Positions 35,433-43,776 are shown, counted from the first letter of the stretch. The stretch is 59,695 nt of DNA from Thermocladium sp049965935 (GCA_049965935.1 JBMFVP010000002.1:1-59695); one strand, 5' to 3'. Program-made: numbers and translations. The notes: generated by a model from the sequence alone, not told the origin.

Positions 35433-35758
35433 GAGCCACACCGAAAATCGCATCCAAGCTTATTAGCCAGTGAGCCTAGGAAAGCTAATGCAGCATTAAA
35501 TGCCGTTAATCCCATTTGAGTATTCTCATAGTATTTATTATTGTTATGGGCCACAGATTTTATTAAGCCCTCTCTCTCCATTTTATAGAGTACCATATAT
35601 ACGTTAACCGTGGAAGTTGATATACCTAAGGCCTTTATTGATTTAACTATCTCATAACCGGTCTTATCGCCCTCCATGAGAGCCCTAATTATGTAGATCC
35701 AAAGATTTTCCTTAGTTAACTTATCTATGAATCGCTTAAATGCTTTTGACTCCATCAT
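35429..35758 (-). CDS. PadR/ArsR-like winged-helix transcriptional regulator
   Basis: A 109-residue DNA-binding protein. The winged helix runs from IIRALMEGDKTGYEIVKSI to the recognition helix ISTSTVNVYMVLYKMEREGL and the wing SVAHNNNKYYENT, as in PadR family regulators. It ends in two cysteines (CDFRC), an unusual tail that might sense redox state or metal. It is coupled by ATGA overlap to the CDP-alcohol transferase gene, which it may regulate together with itself. Confidence 0.8.
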   Translation of the reverse strand: MMESKAFKRFIDKLTKENLWIYIIRALMEGDKTGYEIVKSIKALGISTSTVNVYMVLYKMEREGLIKSVAHNNNKYYENTQMGLTAFNAALAFLGSLANKLGCDFRCGS

Positions 35759-35907
35759 CAGGCTATTACTTAATTAACTATTAAGCATTTCCACGTCGAA
35801 ATATGGGACAAATTCTACGTGGTCTCCCTTTTTGGATTTATTGGTTCAGAAATTAAGAATGCTCCTCCTCAAGGCAAGAAGAAGGTCAATGCATGTATTG
35901 GCTTATC

Positions 35908-36474
35908 TTAAACTAAGCCTATTGTGCCGTCTAATATAGAATTAAGTATGGCAATGCATTCCCATGTCATATATGGCCTTGACCCCAATGATACTGCGGC
36001 TATTCCCTCTCGTTTAATTAACTGCTCATCCATTTGAGAAAGCCCATCTTGGTTGCCTAATATGAATGCTGTCTTATTGCTAAGAGGCAGGAATTTCCTG
36101 ATGGGAATTCCCTTCTCATGTAAATAAAATATTTCATAATTGTCCCGCTTTAGATCACGTATTATTGTCTCCATATTACCTTGAACTCCGATATGCTTCT
36201 CATTCTTTATATTGCTTAAAATGAATTTTAAAAGGTCTGCTTCATTGATTACTGGATCATGTAACTTATTTGAATTAATCATTATTATGGGCGGATTGTT
36301 TCTCGGCATCACCGCTATAACAGTCACGTTCTGCCTAATGACTAATTTATCAGCGCGCCTACCAATCATCGCGATCAGCATAGAGTTAAGCACTACATCT
36401 AGCCTACCGGATTGGAATGCTTGCTTCCCAGCATCTATGTAGGCCGTATCGGATTTTATAATGAATATCCTCAC
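35908..36474 (-). CDS. trmY: tRNA (pseudouridine(54)-N1)-methyltransferase
   Basis: SPOUT-class methyltransferase making N1-methylpseudouridine at position 54 of archaeal tRNAs. The C-terminal trefoil knot, which binds S-adenosylmethionine, is visible in AFILGNQDGLS and SLGSRPYMTWECI, and the active-site region LHEKGIPIR is typical. The 188 residues are normal. The start is GTG 36474 with a GGCGGAG ribosome-binding site, so this transcript has a leader, unlike its divergent neighbour S26e. Confidence 0.88.
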   Translation of the reverse strand: MRIFIIKSDTAYIDAGKQAFQSGRLDVVLNSMLIAMIGRRADKLVIRQNVTVIAVMPRNNPPIIMINSNKLHDPVINEADLLKFILSNIKNEKHIGVQGNMETIIRDLKRDNYEIFYLHEKGIPIRKFLPLSNKTAFILGNQDGLSQMDEQLIKREGIAAVSLGSRPYMTWECIAILNSILDGTIGLV

Positions 36475-36512
36475 AATCTCTCCGCCTCACGTGTTTGCGC
36501 TTACGGGTTTCG

Positions 36513-36525
36513 ATATATTTATAAA
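36513..36525. promoter_or_regulatory. TATA region between trmY and rps26e
   Basis: ATATATTTATAAA is centred 27 bases before the S26e ATG, and also 45 bases before the trmY GTG on the other strand. Only 71 bases separate the two genes, so one AT-rich box probably serves both directions, giving a leaderless S26e and a leadered trmY. Confidence 0.5.
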
Positions 36526-36545
36526 CGTTGAATACAAGGTCGCCT

Positions 36546-36929
36546 ATGCCAAAGAAGAGGAAGAATCGTGGACGCCATAAGGGAGATAAAGGGAAGGAGT
36601 CTGTAGTCTACTGTGATAATTGTGGCCGACGAGTGCCAAGGTCAAAGGCAGTTAGAGTTACAGTGCCTTACTCTCCAGTACCAGGTGACCTAGCTAAGGA
36701 TCTAGAGAAGCAAGGTGCATTAATAACCAGGTACTACGTTACAAAGACGTATTGCGTTAATTGCGCCATATACATGGGCATATTAAAGGTTAGATCCGAG
36801 AATGAGAGGAAGACAGAAAAGAGGCCGGTTGCCAGAACCCCAACCGTGCCTAGAACTCCTCAATCAAATACCTCACCGCCTCCATCTACACAGAACCAAG
36901 CCCAGCAACCCAATACTCAAAAGTCATAG
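36546..36929 (+). CDS. rps26e: 30S ribosomal protein S26e
   Basis: Small-subunit protein near the mRNA exit. It has a very basic N-terminus, a zinc site with the first CxxC (YCDNCGRR) and the second CxxC (YCVNCAIY), and the YYVTKTYC strand. After residue about 90 there is a Pro/Gln/Thr-rich low-complexity tail (PRTPQSNTSPPP) of about 35 residues, an extension of the kind seen in some crenarchaea. ATG 36546 is supported by the TATA box at 36513-36525. Confidence 0.9.
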   Translation: MPKKRKNRGRHKGDKGKESVVYCDNCGRRVPRSKAVRVTVPYSPVPGDLAKDLEKQGALITRYYVTKTYCVNCAIYMGILKVRSENERKTEKRPVARTPTVPRTPQSNTSPPPSTQNQAQQPNTQKS

Positions 36930-36952
36930 GTTTAATGCACATCTCTAAATCT

Positions 36953-37234
36953 CTATATTGCGGCTGCTAAGGATGCCTTTAGGCTTCTTATAAGGTCATC
37001 CACAGTGTTATGCAGCGTTAAGATTAGCGATGGGTCCTTGGTTTCTGTGCTTGCCCTATATATTAACTCATTGTTTCTGCATGATAAGCTAGTGGAGATG
37101 CAACAGGGTAAGTCCTTCTCATCAACCATTAATGATTGTGCAATTATATGGCACTTGTTTCCCAAATTGATTGCGAGTTCTATTTCTATAGAGATACTAC
37201 TCGGCTCATGATGGTTACTCCGTGATGTATACAT
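36953..37234 (-). CDS. pcc1: Possible KEOPS subunit Pcc1
   Basis: Short protein of 93 residues with the beta-alpha-beta-beta-beta-alpha pattern of Pcc1, a dimerisation subunit of the KEOPS complex that helps make t6A in tRNA. The C-terminal helix VDDLIRSLKASLAAA fits the family. Similarity is weak, so this is a suggestion. The frame is open to GTG 37249; ATG 37234 is preferred by its distance from an AT-rich box at about 37257-37270. It converges on S26e. Confidence 0.5.
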   Translation of the reverse strand: MYTSRSNHHEPSSISIEIELAINLGNKCHIIAQSLMVDEKDLPCCISTSLSCRNNELIYRASTETKDPSLILTLHNTVDDLIRSLKASLAAAI

Positions 37235-37304
37235 TGATGATTTCCTCACAAAGGGTATTTTTAATTTTTTGAGCTATCCTCATTAGATAGTGATAAAAAG
37301 TGAC

Positions 37305-37330
37305 AAACCTAGCCTTTTAAGGCGGGGGAT
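37305..37330 (+). repeat. IS200/IS605-end-like hairpin relic
   Basis: AAACCTAGCCTTTTAAGGCG followed by GGGGA contains the perfect hairpin GCCTT-TT-AAGGC, similar in layout to the motifs at 40690-40730 and 18186-18232. It lies in the regulatory gap upstream of a winged-helix gene. Confidence 0.4.
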
Positions 37331-37422
37331 AGATTCCTTTATTTATCAATAAGTTGTCCGTGATGATGTTTTGTAAGTAATTTGTAAAAACTGTTTTAAT
37401 TAGGGCTATATTAGGATGATGC

Positions 37423-37779
37423 GTGGAGCAAGTAAATGTCTTTAAAAGAGAGAGCAGGGATACGCTTACTATAATGTTTAGCGACATAAAGGATTGGAGG
37501 AGAATGCTTATATGGTTGCTTGGAGGATCTCGAGGTGGGTGGATGAGGTTTCAAATAATGTTAGCACTGCGGGAGAAACCAATGAATCCAAACCAGTTAG
37601 CCAAGCACTTGGGCGTTAATTATAGAACCATTATTTATCACTTGGAGATATTGGAGAAGCATGGATTAGTTACTAGGGCTAATAAAGGCTATGGCATGCC
37701 TTATTTCCTAAGTGATTATGTGGAGAAGAATTGGGAAGTAGTTGATAGTGCAGTAAGGGCAGCGAGGGGAGAGAGATGA
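37423..37779 (+). CDS. Winged-helix (ArsR-like) transcriptional regulator
   Basis: DNA-binding regulator of 118 residues. The helix-turn-helix is MNPNQLAKHLGVNYRTIIYH followed by LEILEKHGLVTR and the wing, typical of ArsR-like archaeal regulators. The start is GTG 37423 with a TATA-like GTTTTAATTAG about 25 bases upstream. It overlaps the next membrane gene by 4 bases (ATGA), so the pair is translationally coupled and probably works together. Confidence 0.82.
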   Translation: MEQVNVFKRESRDTLTIMFSDIKDWRRMLIWLLGGSRGGWMRFQIMLALREKPMNPNQLAKHLGVNYRTIIYHLEILEKHGLVTRANKGYGMPYFLSDYVEKNWEVVDSAVRAARGER

Positions 37780-38057
37780 TAGGCATATATTGGATTATAG
37801 ATATTGTATTAGTGTTTGGGGACTTGTTGCTGACGATTATGATAGTGCGTAACTATTACTCAATAGGCTTCACTAGGATCGGTAGATTACTCTTGGTAGC
37901 TTCATTAATGTTTTTATTGGAGGGGCTAGTAATGCTTGTGACTTATTATAAGTGGGCAATCATGGGTTATGACGAAACTATAGCCTTGCCATCTCTAGCA
38001 ATAACAGCAAGTAGTCTCGTGGGAATGGCCATTCTTTATTACGTATCAAAGCTCTGA
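37776..38057 (+). CDS. Small membrane protein coupled to a regulator
   Basis: 93 residues with three hydrophobic spans (about 5-25, 38-58 and 68-90) and no enzyme motif. It overlaps the upstream winged-helix gene by ATGA. Paired regulator and small membrane protein genes are common in archaea, where the membrane part may sense or anchor; that is inference here. Confidence 0.65.
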   Translation: MIGIYWIIDIVLVFGDLLLTIMIVRNYYSIGFTRIGRLLLVASLMFLLEGLVMLVTYYKWAIMGYDETIALPSLAITASSLVGMAILYYVSKL

Positions 38058-38124
38058 TTTTTCTTTCCAATAGGAAGATTGATGCTTTAACTTGTATGAA
38101 TTAATTTTAATTACAATATTTTTA

Positions 38125-38904
38125 TCAGCGGGTAGTTCTTTGAGCGGCTTGCCGCTGCTGTTGCTGCATTTGTGCGCGAACCCTTCTGCATCCGCGCCCA
38201 GTGCACATTGGTGCTATGAATCCAACCTTTTGACCAGGCGGTGCATTTCTAGGTACAGGTGTACCTCCATGCTGGTGGGATCCTCCTCCATGTGGGTGGG
38301 CATATGCGCTCATTGCTTTTCCTCTAACCAATGGGTACTTCCAGGACTTACTCTTGGCTAGGTGGTACTTTACTCCGGCCTTTACCATTGGCTTCTCTGT
38401 TCTGCCGCCGCCGGCCACTATTCCTATAGTTGCCCTAGAACGGGAATCTACATCAACTATTATGCCACTGGGCAGCTGTATGCTGGTAAAGTTGCCCTTG
38501 TGCACTAACACCACTGCATATGATCCATTGGATCTAGCATATTTGCCTCCATCTCCAGGCCGCTTTTCGATATTGGATATCATCGTTCCTTCTGGTATGG
38601 ACTGTATTGGCATTATATTACCGGTTTCCACGCGTGCCCCCGTGCCGAACTCTATTATTTTTCCCACGTATAATCCCTCGACTGCCGGCAGATACATTTC
38701 TCGTCCATCCTGCAGAACTATGTGAGCAGCTGGCGGAAATACCCCACTTATGTGCATTAATTCCTTCACAATGCCTTTAATTGTTTCCCGTAACTGGGAT
38801 TCCTCGTATCTTACATACCGTAGGGGAGCATCGCGTCTCCACTTAGGATTAATGAATTGTGATCCTCCTCGTCCTCTTCTCTGCACTAATATTCGCTTAC
38901 CCAC
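38125..38904 (-). CDS. rpl2: 50S ribosomal protein L2
   Basis: Universally conserved large-subunit protein near the peptidyl transferase centre. The C-terminal AYAHPHGGGSHQHGG segment contains the conserved histidine region. The 259 residues include the basic tail. The start is GTG 38904 with GAGGT seven bases before. L2 is normally in the S10 operon; here it stands alone between regulator genes, as in some Thermoproteales. Confidence 0.94.
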   Translation of the reverse strand: MGKRILVQRRGRGGSQFINPKWRRDAPLRYVRYEESQLRETIKGIVKELMHISGVFPPAAHIVLQDGREMYLPAVEGLYVGKIIEFGTGARVETGNIMPIQSIPEGTMISNIEKRPGDGGKYARSNGSYAVVLVHKGNFTSIQLPSGIIVDVDSRSRATIGIVAGGGRTEKPMVKAGVKYHLAKSKSWKYPLVRGKAMSAYAHPHGGGSHQHGGTPVPRNAPPGQKVGFIAPMCTGRGCRRVRAQMQQQQRQAAQRTTR

Positions 38905-39107
38905 TTTACCTCATCAAGCCGAAGCACTGCATGGTTTAAAAAATTTGCCCTAATGTGTCGATAGAGGAATAAGTCTTGTTGTTCTAGAGGGGGGAACATT
39001 GGGCATGGCTTTCTCTTCCAGCCGTTAATTTAACACTATCTTAGAAATATATGTCAGTGTTAATATGGGATATTATTTATAAGCAAATAAGTACGCGGTA
39101 TTTCTTC

Positions 39108-39503
39108 ATGGCTTCCTCTCAGGTCCAGAGGCAGGTGGTGGCTGTCGCCGCTATGGATGCACGAAATATAAAGATATATGTACTTCAGGTAATGAAGGAT
39201 CTAGTGGTAAATTCAAGAGGTCGACTAGTTACGCTGAGACCAAGCAAGTTGGCGCAGGACATAAGCATCAAAAGCAGGAAGTCCCCGCGGGCTGAAAGTG
39301 TGGTTATAAGGAACTTCCTTGAGGAATTGGTGGAGAAGGGCCTTATAAAGGTAGTCAAGAGAAGCGCTAGGGGAAAGGTTTATGGCATATATAGGGAATC
39401 AGATCTTTGGAAGATGTTGGTAGGTTACCAGCCGCGCAGTATATTGAGCCTAGTGGAGTCTGTGGAGAATGGGGAGGAATCTACCATAATAGAGCAAGCA
39501 TAG
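39108..39503 (+). CDS. Winged-helix DNA-binding protein
   Basis: 131 residues. A helix-turn-helix is suggested by VIRNFLEELVEKGLIKVVKR followed by the wing ARGKVYGIY. The family is not recognised beyond a winged-helix fold. The frame is open from 39051, but ATG 39108 lies about 29 bases after a TATA-like TATTTATAAGC. It is followed, 45 bases later, by the ThiR-like gene with its own box. Confidence 0.65.
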   Translation: MASSQVQRQVVAVAAMDARNIKIYVLQVMKDLVVNSRGRLVTLRPSKLAQDISIKSRKSPRAESVVIRNFLEELVEKGLIKVVKRSARGKVYGIYRESDLWKMLVGYQPRSILSLVESVENGEESTIIEQA

Positions 39504-39548
39504 CTACGGTTCCCTCACATTTTAAAATAAGCTTAAGCATAAGCCTTG

Positions 39549-40466
39549 ATGTCTCTAGATACTGGTCTTGAATTCGTTTCTGATCATGTAACAAGAGTAA
39601 TAAAGAGCGAGGTGGCGCAGAAACTATATGAGGCCGGCTATACTCAATTGAGTATATCAAGGATTCTAGGTGTTACTCAACCAATGGTTAACAAAATACT
39701 ATCAGCCCATGAAGAAACTAGAAGAAAGGCCATGGAAGAGGGGCTAGATCTAAGCGATATTGATTCAATAGCAAGCGTGATTGCATCGCTTGTGATTTCA
39801 AATAAGGTTCAGGCTGCACTAGAGTACTTAACTAATAAATTAATGCTTAATTTATCCCATTTGGATTATTGTGAATCTCATAGGCGCGTTAATCCTAAGA
39901 TACCTATTGATTGTAGGGTATGCGGTTTACTGCTTAGCCCAAGGGATATAGTCATACGGAATCTAGTTACGGCAGTTAACGAGATAGAGAGCCTACCTCA
40001 ATTCACTAAGTTAATACCTAGGGTATTGATGAATATAGCTGAGGCGATTCCTGATCCACGGAATGAGATGGATATAGCAGCAATTCCCGGCAGGATAGGT
40101 ATAGAGAGAGGTATGCCGAAGGCTTGGGGCTTGCCATCATATGGGGTAAGCACGCATTTAGGGAGAATATTATTAAGCATCGCTCATGCAAAGCCAAAAG
40201 TACGGGCAGTTGCCTCAATTAAGCATGATAATGAAATAGAGAATGCGATCAAGCTATCTAGACTTAGATATTCAGTATTATCTCATGAGTCCGCTCCTAC
40301 AGAGGATGAAATAATAGAGCTAGTTGCGCGCGATGTATCGCTAAGGGATTTAGATGCAGTGATAGACTTGGGTGGATTTGGAATAGAACCTATAACCTAC
40401 ATATTTGGAATGGACTCGCTTCAAGTAATCCATAAATTAAAGAATATACTGAGCCATATGCAATAA
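39549..40466 (+). CDS. thiR: ThiR-like regulator: HTH plus ThiN domain
   Basis: The N-terminal helix-turn-helix (residues about 25-50, YTQLSISRILGVTQPMVNKI) is followed by a Cys-containing region (YCESH, DCRVC), perhaps a metal site, and a C-terminal ThiN domain (about 130-305) with DIAAIPGRIGI and GLPSYGVSTHLGR. In archaea a HTH-ThiN fusion acts as the thiamine-phosphate-responsive repressor ThiR, in contrast to the enzymatic ThiDN. No thi gene is in the window. ATG 39549 is preferred over TTG 39546; a TATA-like ATTTTAAAATA is 27 bases upstream. Confidence 0.75.
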   Translation: MSLDTGLEFVSDHVTRVIKSEVAQKLYEAGYTQLSISRILGVTQPMVNKILSAHEETRRKAMEEGLDLSDIDSIASVIASLVISNKVQAALEYLTNKLMLNLSHLDYCESHRRVNPKIPIDCRVCGLLLSPRDIVIRNLVTAVNEIESLPQFTKLIPRVLMNIAEAIPDPRNEMDIAAIPGRIGIERGMPKAWGLPSYGVSTHLGRILLSIAHAKPKVRAVASIKHDNEIENAIKLSRLRYSVLSHESAPTEDEIIELVARDVSLRDLDAVIDLGGFGIEPITYIFGMDSLQVIHKLKNILSHMQ

Positions 40467-40519
40467 AATTCCCTCATCTTTATAGAGGGCATCGTCAACG
40501 ATGAAATTTTTAACTTAGC

Positions 40520-40636
40520 GGGGGTTAAGGGGGCGAAAGTCCCCTTTCGTGAGGGGTATAGCCAGTTTCCTGGAGGAGGCAGGAAATCCTCACCGCGAGG
40601 CGGGGATGCCCCGTCCGTAAGGGCGGGGTAGTTCAC
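40520..40636 (+). ncRNA. Orphan TnpB omega-RNA-like element
   Basis: Chained hairpins: CGAAAG/CTTTCG, CCCC-TTTCGTGA-GGGG, TTTCCT/AGGAAA, CCGCGAGGCGG, and a final 8-bp CCCCGTCC/GGGCGGGG stem, then TAGTTCAC. I recognise this as the 3-prime guide-RNA scaffold of archaeal IS605/TnpB elements; the guide would begin at 40637. A TATA-like AAATTTTTAACTTA (40504-40517) could drive it. There is no tnpB on either side; the gap lies between thiR and GGPP synthase. It is better preserved than the copy at 25515-25630. Confidence 0.6.
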
Positions 40637-40689
40637 TGCTTCATTTTAAGGGAGACTTTGAATTGGGGCCATTATGCGCTTCGTAGGAT

Positions 40690-40730
40690 GTACTTAAAAC
40701 CTCGTCCTTTAGGGCGGAGAAGGGGGTCAG
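40690..40730 (+). repeat. IS200/IS605-end-like hairpin
   Basis: AAAACCTCGTCCTTTAGGGC followed by GGAGAAGGGGGTCAG. The CGTCC/GGGCG stem with a TTTA loop is the typical small hairpin at an IS605 end. It is 54 bases beyond the omega-RNA-like element, so it could be a second nested end. Confidence 0.5.
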
Positions 40731-40754
40731 ATAGGTAAATTATTGTGCGTTGCA

Positions 40755-41633
40755 TCATGTGCCTACCTTATCCTCTAGCCGTAGAAATGATATTAACTGC
40801 AGCATCTCGGAATTATTAGTTTTAAATATATCCTTGGCTAGTTCTATACTCTCATTCAAGTATTTATTGAGAATTGATAGTGCTTCCTCAGTCCTTCTCC
40901 CTAGTATGGTAACTATGTTTAACCCTGTCCCAGCATCCTCTGGGTTGTTAGCATCTAATCCTAAGTAATCCACTATATCATCCCTGACTTGATATGCAAT
41001 TCCCATGAGGTTGCCCAGCTTCCTTAGTTTAGCTATTGTGTCTTTATCCGCATTAGCAGCATAACCGCCGACTACCAGTGCAGCTTCTATTAATGATGAC
41101 GTCTTGTATGAAACCGTTTTTATATAATCATTTAGGGTGGTCTTCTTCATGTACTTATATTCCATCTCATATGATTGACCAATGGAGAGCTTTATTGAAG
41201 CATTTATCAATTCGAAAACAATCTTCTTATCCGACATTATCGCATATTCTATCGACTTAGCTATTATTAAATCGCTGGCAAGCATGGTATTTTCCAGCCC
41301 AAACATGTGGAACGGCGTATTACTTCCTCGCCTCACTGCATGGCCATCCATTATATCATCTTGAAGCAGAGAGGCTATGTGGACTAGTTCAACTGCCACG
41401 GCTGGCCTAACTGCATTTATTATATTGCCGCCAAGAGAATATGTGGTTAATAGAGTTAGCATTGGCCTCACTAGTTTTCCTCTATTAGTTAAGTAATGCC
41501 TAACGGCATTTTTTAATGCCTCTGGCATATCAATTCCCATAAAAATTTTCTCTAATTCGCTAGATACCATATTTAATCCGCTTAACACGACGCTAGGTAA
41601 CGATATCATTTTGCTTTCCCTATATTTCTCCAT
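40755..41633 (-). CDS. Geranylgeranyl diphosphate synthase
   Basis: Condenses isopentenyl diphosphate with allylic diphosphates to give the C20 chain of archaeal lipids. The first Asp-rich motif is DDIMD (92-96) and the second DDIVD (218-222), both magnesium sites. The short-chain polyprenyl synthase fold is intact at 292 residues. The residues upstream of the first motif set chain length, but C20 versus C25 cannot be decided by eye. It is monocistronic, starting at ATG 41633. Confidence 0.9.
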   Translation of the reverse strand: MEKYRESKMISLPSVVLSGLNMVSSELEKIFMGIDMPEALKNAVRHYLTNRGKLVRPMLTLLTTYSLGGNIINAVRPAVAVELVHIASLLQDDIMDGHAVRRGSNTPFHMFGLENTMLASDLIIAKSIEYAIMSDKKIVFELINASIKLSIGQSYEMEYKYMKKTTLNDYIKTVSYKTSSLIEAALVVGGYAANADKDTIAKLRKLGNLMGIAYQVRDDIVDYLGLDANNPEDAGTGLNIVTILGRRTEEALSILNKYLNESIELAKDIFKTNNSEMLQLISFLRLEDKVGT

Positions 41634-41836
41634 AGGTAAATAAGTTTTTCACTTATAGAAAAATGGCCTGGATGGGGGTCACATAATCATGGGCAAATTC
41701 ATTAATATATGGATATTACCATTTTTAACAAGAAAAATAGGATTTATGTTTAATAATGATATTGAGGTTCCCCAGTGGAGTAGGAGGTGTTCTTAGTAAA
41801 AATATTTATTATGCATTGTACCTGGCCAACTGATTC

Positions 41837-42712
41837 ATGGAAAGCAAGTGGACATTATATTTAATGGTGCCGGTGGCAGCCATGGTGCTTGGCTCTATTT
41901 TATCCGTTGGCTTAGCATCTATTCATGTCACATATGTCCCCTCAGGTCCCCCATTTAATCAAAGCAATACCGTGGAGTCAAGCATCTATAATGTCTTAAT
42001 AGTTATAATGTTAATGATAGCCATGACTGGTCTAATATACGCTATGGTGAAGTATGGTAAGATACGGCTCTTTACGGCTGTTAAGGCTACCTTGATCACA
42101 ATTATGGTGTTTTCAATGATTTTGTTCTTCATGGGGGTATTCTCATACCGGTATGGTGCGTTCTTATTGTATAATGCATTTGTTTTTTATGCATTGGCTG
42201 TTGTGGTCTCGACGATTATAGTTTACTGTGCCTTAGCCAGGGAAGGAGTGTGCAGCGTGATAAGTATAACGCTTTATAGTTCAATGGCTGGAACCATATT
42301 GTCAATAACATTTCCTCCCCTCACATTGCTGATATTGCCAGCTGCATTGGCTATATATGATATTTTCATGGTATATAAGGGATTATTAGGAAAACTAGTT
42401 GAATCTAATGGTAATGAGGAAAGGAGAGAGAAGCGTAATATATTGAAGGGATTAATGGTTGACCTAGGCGATTTGGGCGTAGGAGTTGGTGATCTAGTTG
42501 TCTACTCAATGATATCTAGCTTAGATATAATTTCCTCAATTCGTTATGGGGCATTTATTGCATTTCTAACAGTTCTGGGATCTATCGTTGGCGTATCAAT
42601 CGGCTTCATTATAACGATCAAGGTACTGCTTCCCAGGAGGGGCTATGCTCCTGCGCTTCCTATACCAGTGGCCCTTGGCTTAATTCCTTTTATAATCACT
42701 ATACTCCTTTGA
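41837..42712 (+). CDS. Presenilin-like A22 family membrane aspartyl protease
   Basis: Intramembrane protease of the presenilin/signal peptide peptidase superfamily, with about nine spans in 291 residues. The catalytic Asp175 lies in AIYDIF (YD motif), Asp219 in GVGVGD (GxGD motif), and a PALPIP segment (PAL motif) is near residue 275. All three hallmarks are in order. It probably cleaves residual signal or membrane peptides. ATG 41837, with an AT-rich AAAAATATTTATT 27-39 bases upstream. Confidence 0.88.
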   Translation: MESKWTLYLMVPVAAMVLGSILSVGLASIHVTYVPSGPPFNQSNTVESSIYNVLIVIMLMIAMTGLIYAMVKYGKIRLFTAVKATLITIMVFSMILFFMGVFSYRYGAFLLYNAFVFYALAVVVSTIIVYCALAREGVCSVISITLYSSMAGTILSITFPPLTLLILPAALAIYDIFMVYKGLLGKLVESNGNEERREKRNILKGLMVDLGDLGVGVGDLVVYSMISSLDIISSIRYGAFIAFLTVLGSIVGVSIGFIITIKVLLPRRGYAPALPIPVALGLIPFIITILL

Positions 42713-42840
42713 GGATGAGTTAAAGTATTCCATCCTCTCCTTATTTAGCGGATGGCTTCTAATGATAGTGATCCAAGGGTTGTCACCGAAACTTTCGATT
42801 TTCATTGCGACAATAAGTCTCAACGACTTTTTTATTTTTA

Positions 42841-43116
42841 TTGGTTAAAATAGATGTTCACATTATAAACAATGCGTTGATACCATCATTCATGGAAGTG
42901 CAAACCTATTATAAATGCCCCTCATGTAAGGCCAGTAACTTAGTGCTGGCGGAGAACCCAGTATCCTTGATGCTATACTGTCCTCATTGCAGCATTCACG
43001 TCTCCTTCGATAAAAAAGATATAGTGAGGAATTACGTGGATTATGAGAGGCATGAATTCAGGTGGAAGGAGGCGATAAATGATATATATCACTCCATAGT
43101 GGCTGCGATGCACTGA
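42841..43116 (+). CDS. Small zinc-ribbon protein
   Basis: 91 residues. CPSC (in YYKCPSCKA) and CPHC (LYCPHCSIH), 22 residues apart, form a four-cysteine zinc ribbon. The family is unknown; such proteins often bind nucleic acid or act as adaptors. The start is uncertain: TTG 42841 is listed, while ATG 42892 just before the ribbon is possible. In the 128 bases upstream I see only AT-rich promoter sequence. Confidence 0.6.
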   Translation: MVKIDVHIINNALIPSFMEVQTYYKCPSCKASNLVLAENPVSLMLYCPHCSIHVSFDKKDIVRNYVDYERHEFRWKEAINDIYHSIVAAMH

Positions 43117-43130
43117 TGTCTCCGCCAAGC

Positions 43131-43268
43131 CTTGATAAGGAACGATAAGCCTTGCCCCTTCTAAGGGGCATGGTTAGGTTTTTAGGTGCTTGCGCGGGGA
43201 GCGTTATTGTCCCCTGAATTTTTGGGTATGGGGAGCGGAGGCGGGCCCCGCAATACCCAGGGGAGAGT
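43131..43268 (+). repeat. Structured intergenic element with two hairpins
   Basis: CCTTG-CCCCTT-CT-AAGGGG-CATGG (43150-43173) forms a 12-bp hairpin like an IS605 end. Then CCCCT (43211-43215) pairs with AGGGG (43259-43263), and GGGTAT (43224-43229) with ATACCC (43253-43258), enclosing a GC core with a GGCGGGCCCC segment. It opens with AAGGAACGATAAGCCTTGCC, close to 10804-10823 (AAGGAACGGTAAACCTCGCC). No ORF is present. Confidence 0.45.
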
Positions 43269-43278
43269 GTCAGATGCT

Positions 43279-43761
43279 TTATGTTTTATAAATGAGGTAT
43301 AGCTCGCTAAGATTATCGGTATTTATTAATGGAATATTAGAGACCAAGTTGAAGCCCCTTCTCACGGTTATTCTATTGATCTCCACATATAACCTGCTTA
43401 TTCTTGCTTCACTGATATTAATGCTAGGCGAAAGAAATGGCAGAACCACTCCATCAATATTTGCCGAAATAATAGAACTAGCATCTAGATATATAGCGAA
43501 TCTATTTACTAAATTCCTTAGATTATCGTAATTAACGGCTATCCGCGTGGGAATTATTAACTCGATATTATGCGAATTAATAAATCTAAGTATTTTGGTA
43601 TCCATAAGTATGTTTTGCAATAAATCATTAATGTAGATTGCCCTTATGCACTCTGCATTATTGAGCAGCATATACCTATTAATTAATGCAATAGATGTAG
43701 TTGCTATTCCATCAAAACCAGCCACGCACTTGTGGCTAAACATGAGTTTCTTAATTATCAT
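43279..43761 (-). CDS. Hypothetical protein downstream of pheT
   Basis: 160 residues, soluble, with alternating beta and alpha segments and conserved-looking IELIIPTRIAVNY and DGVVLPFLSPS stretches. No known motif. It follows pheT by 15 bases on the same strand, so it is probably co-transcribed. A distant relation to the RNase P p30 barrel crossed my mind but is not supported by any diagnostic residue. Confidence 0.55.
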   Translation of the reverse strand: MIIKKLMFSHKCVAGFDGIATTSIALINRYMLLNNAECIRAIYINDLLQNILMDTKILRFINSHNIELIIPTRIAVNYDNLRNLVNRFAIYLDASSIISANIDGVVLPFLSPSINISEARISRLYVEINRITVRRGFNLVSNIPLINTDNLSELYLIYKT

Positions 43762-43776
43762 TCCCTCACGCCGCCA

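Noticed and set aside
35759..35907. CCACGT...ACGTGG inverted repeat considered as an operator
   Set aside because: The arms are only 6 bases around a 20-base spacer, and no second copy supports a regulator site.
40421..40636. Open frame on the minus strand beginning MNYPALTDGAS
   Set aside because: It is an accidental reading of the omega-RNA-like element; such frames recur wherever this structured sequence occurs and have no independent support.
41689..41796. 35-residue frame MGKFINIWILPF...
   Set aside because: No ribosome-binding site, TATA spacing or known homology; likely chance in an AT-rich gap.
43279..43761. RNase P p30-like identity for the gene after pheT
   Set aside because: Length is too short and diagnostic barrel motifs are missing.
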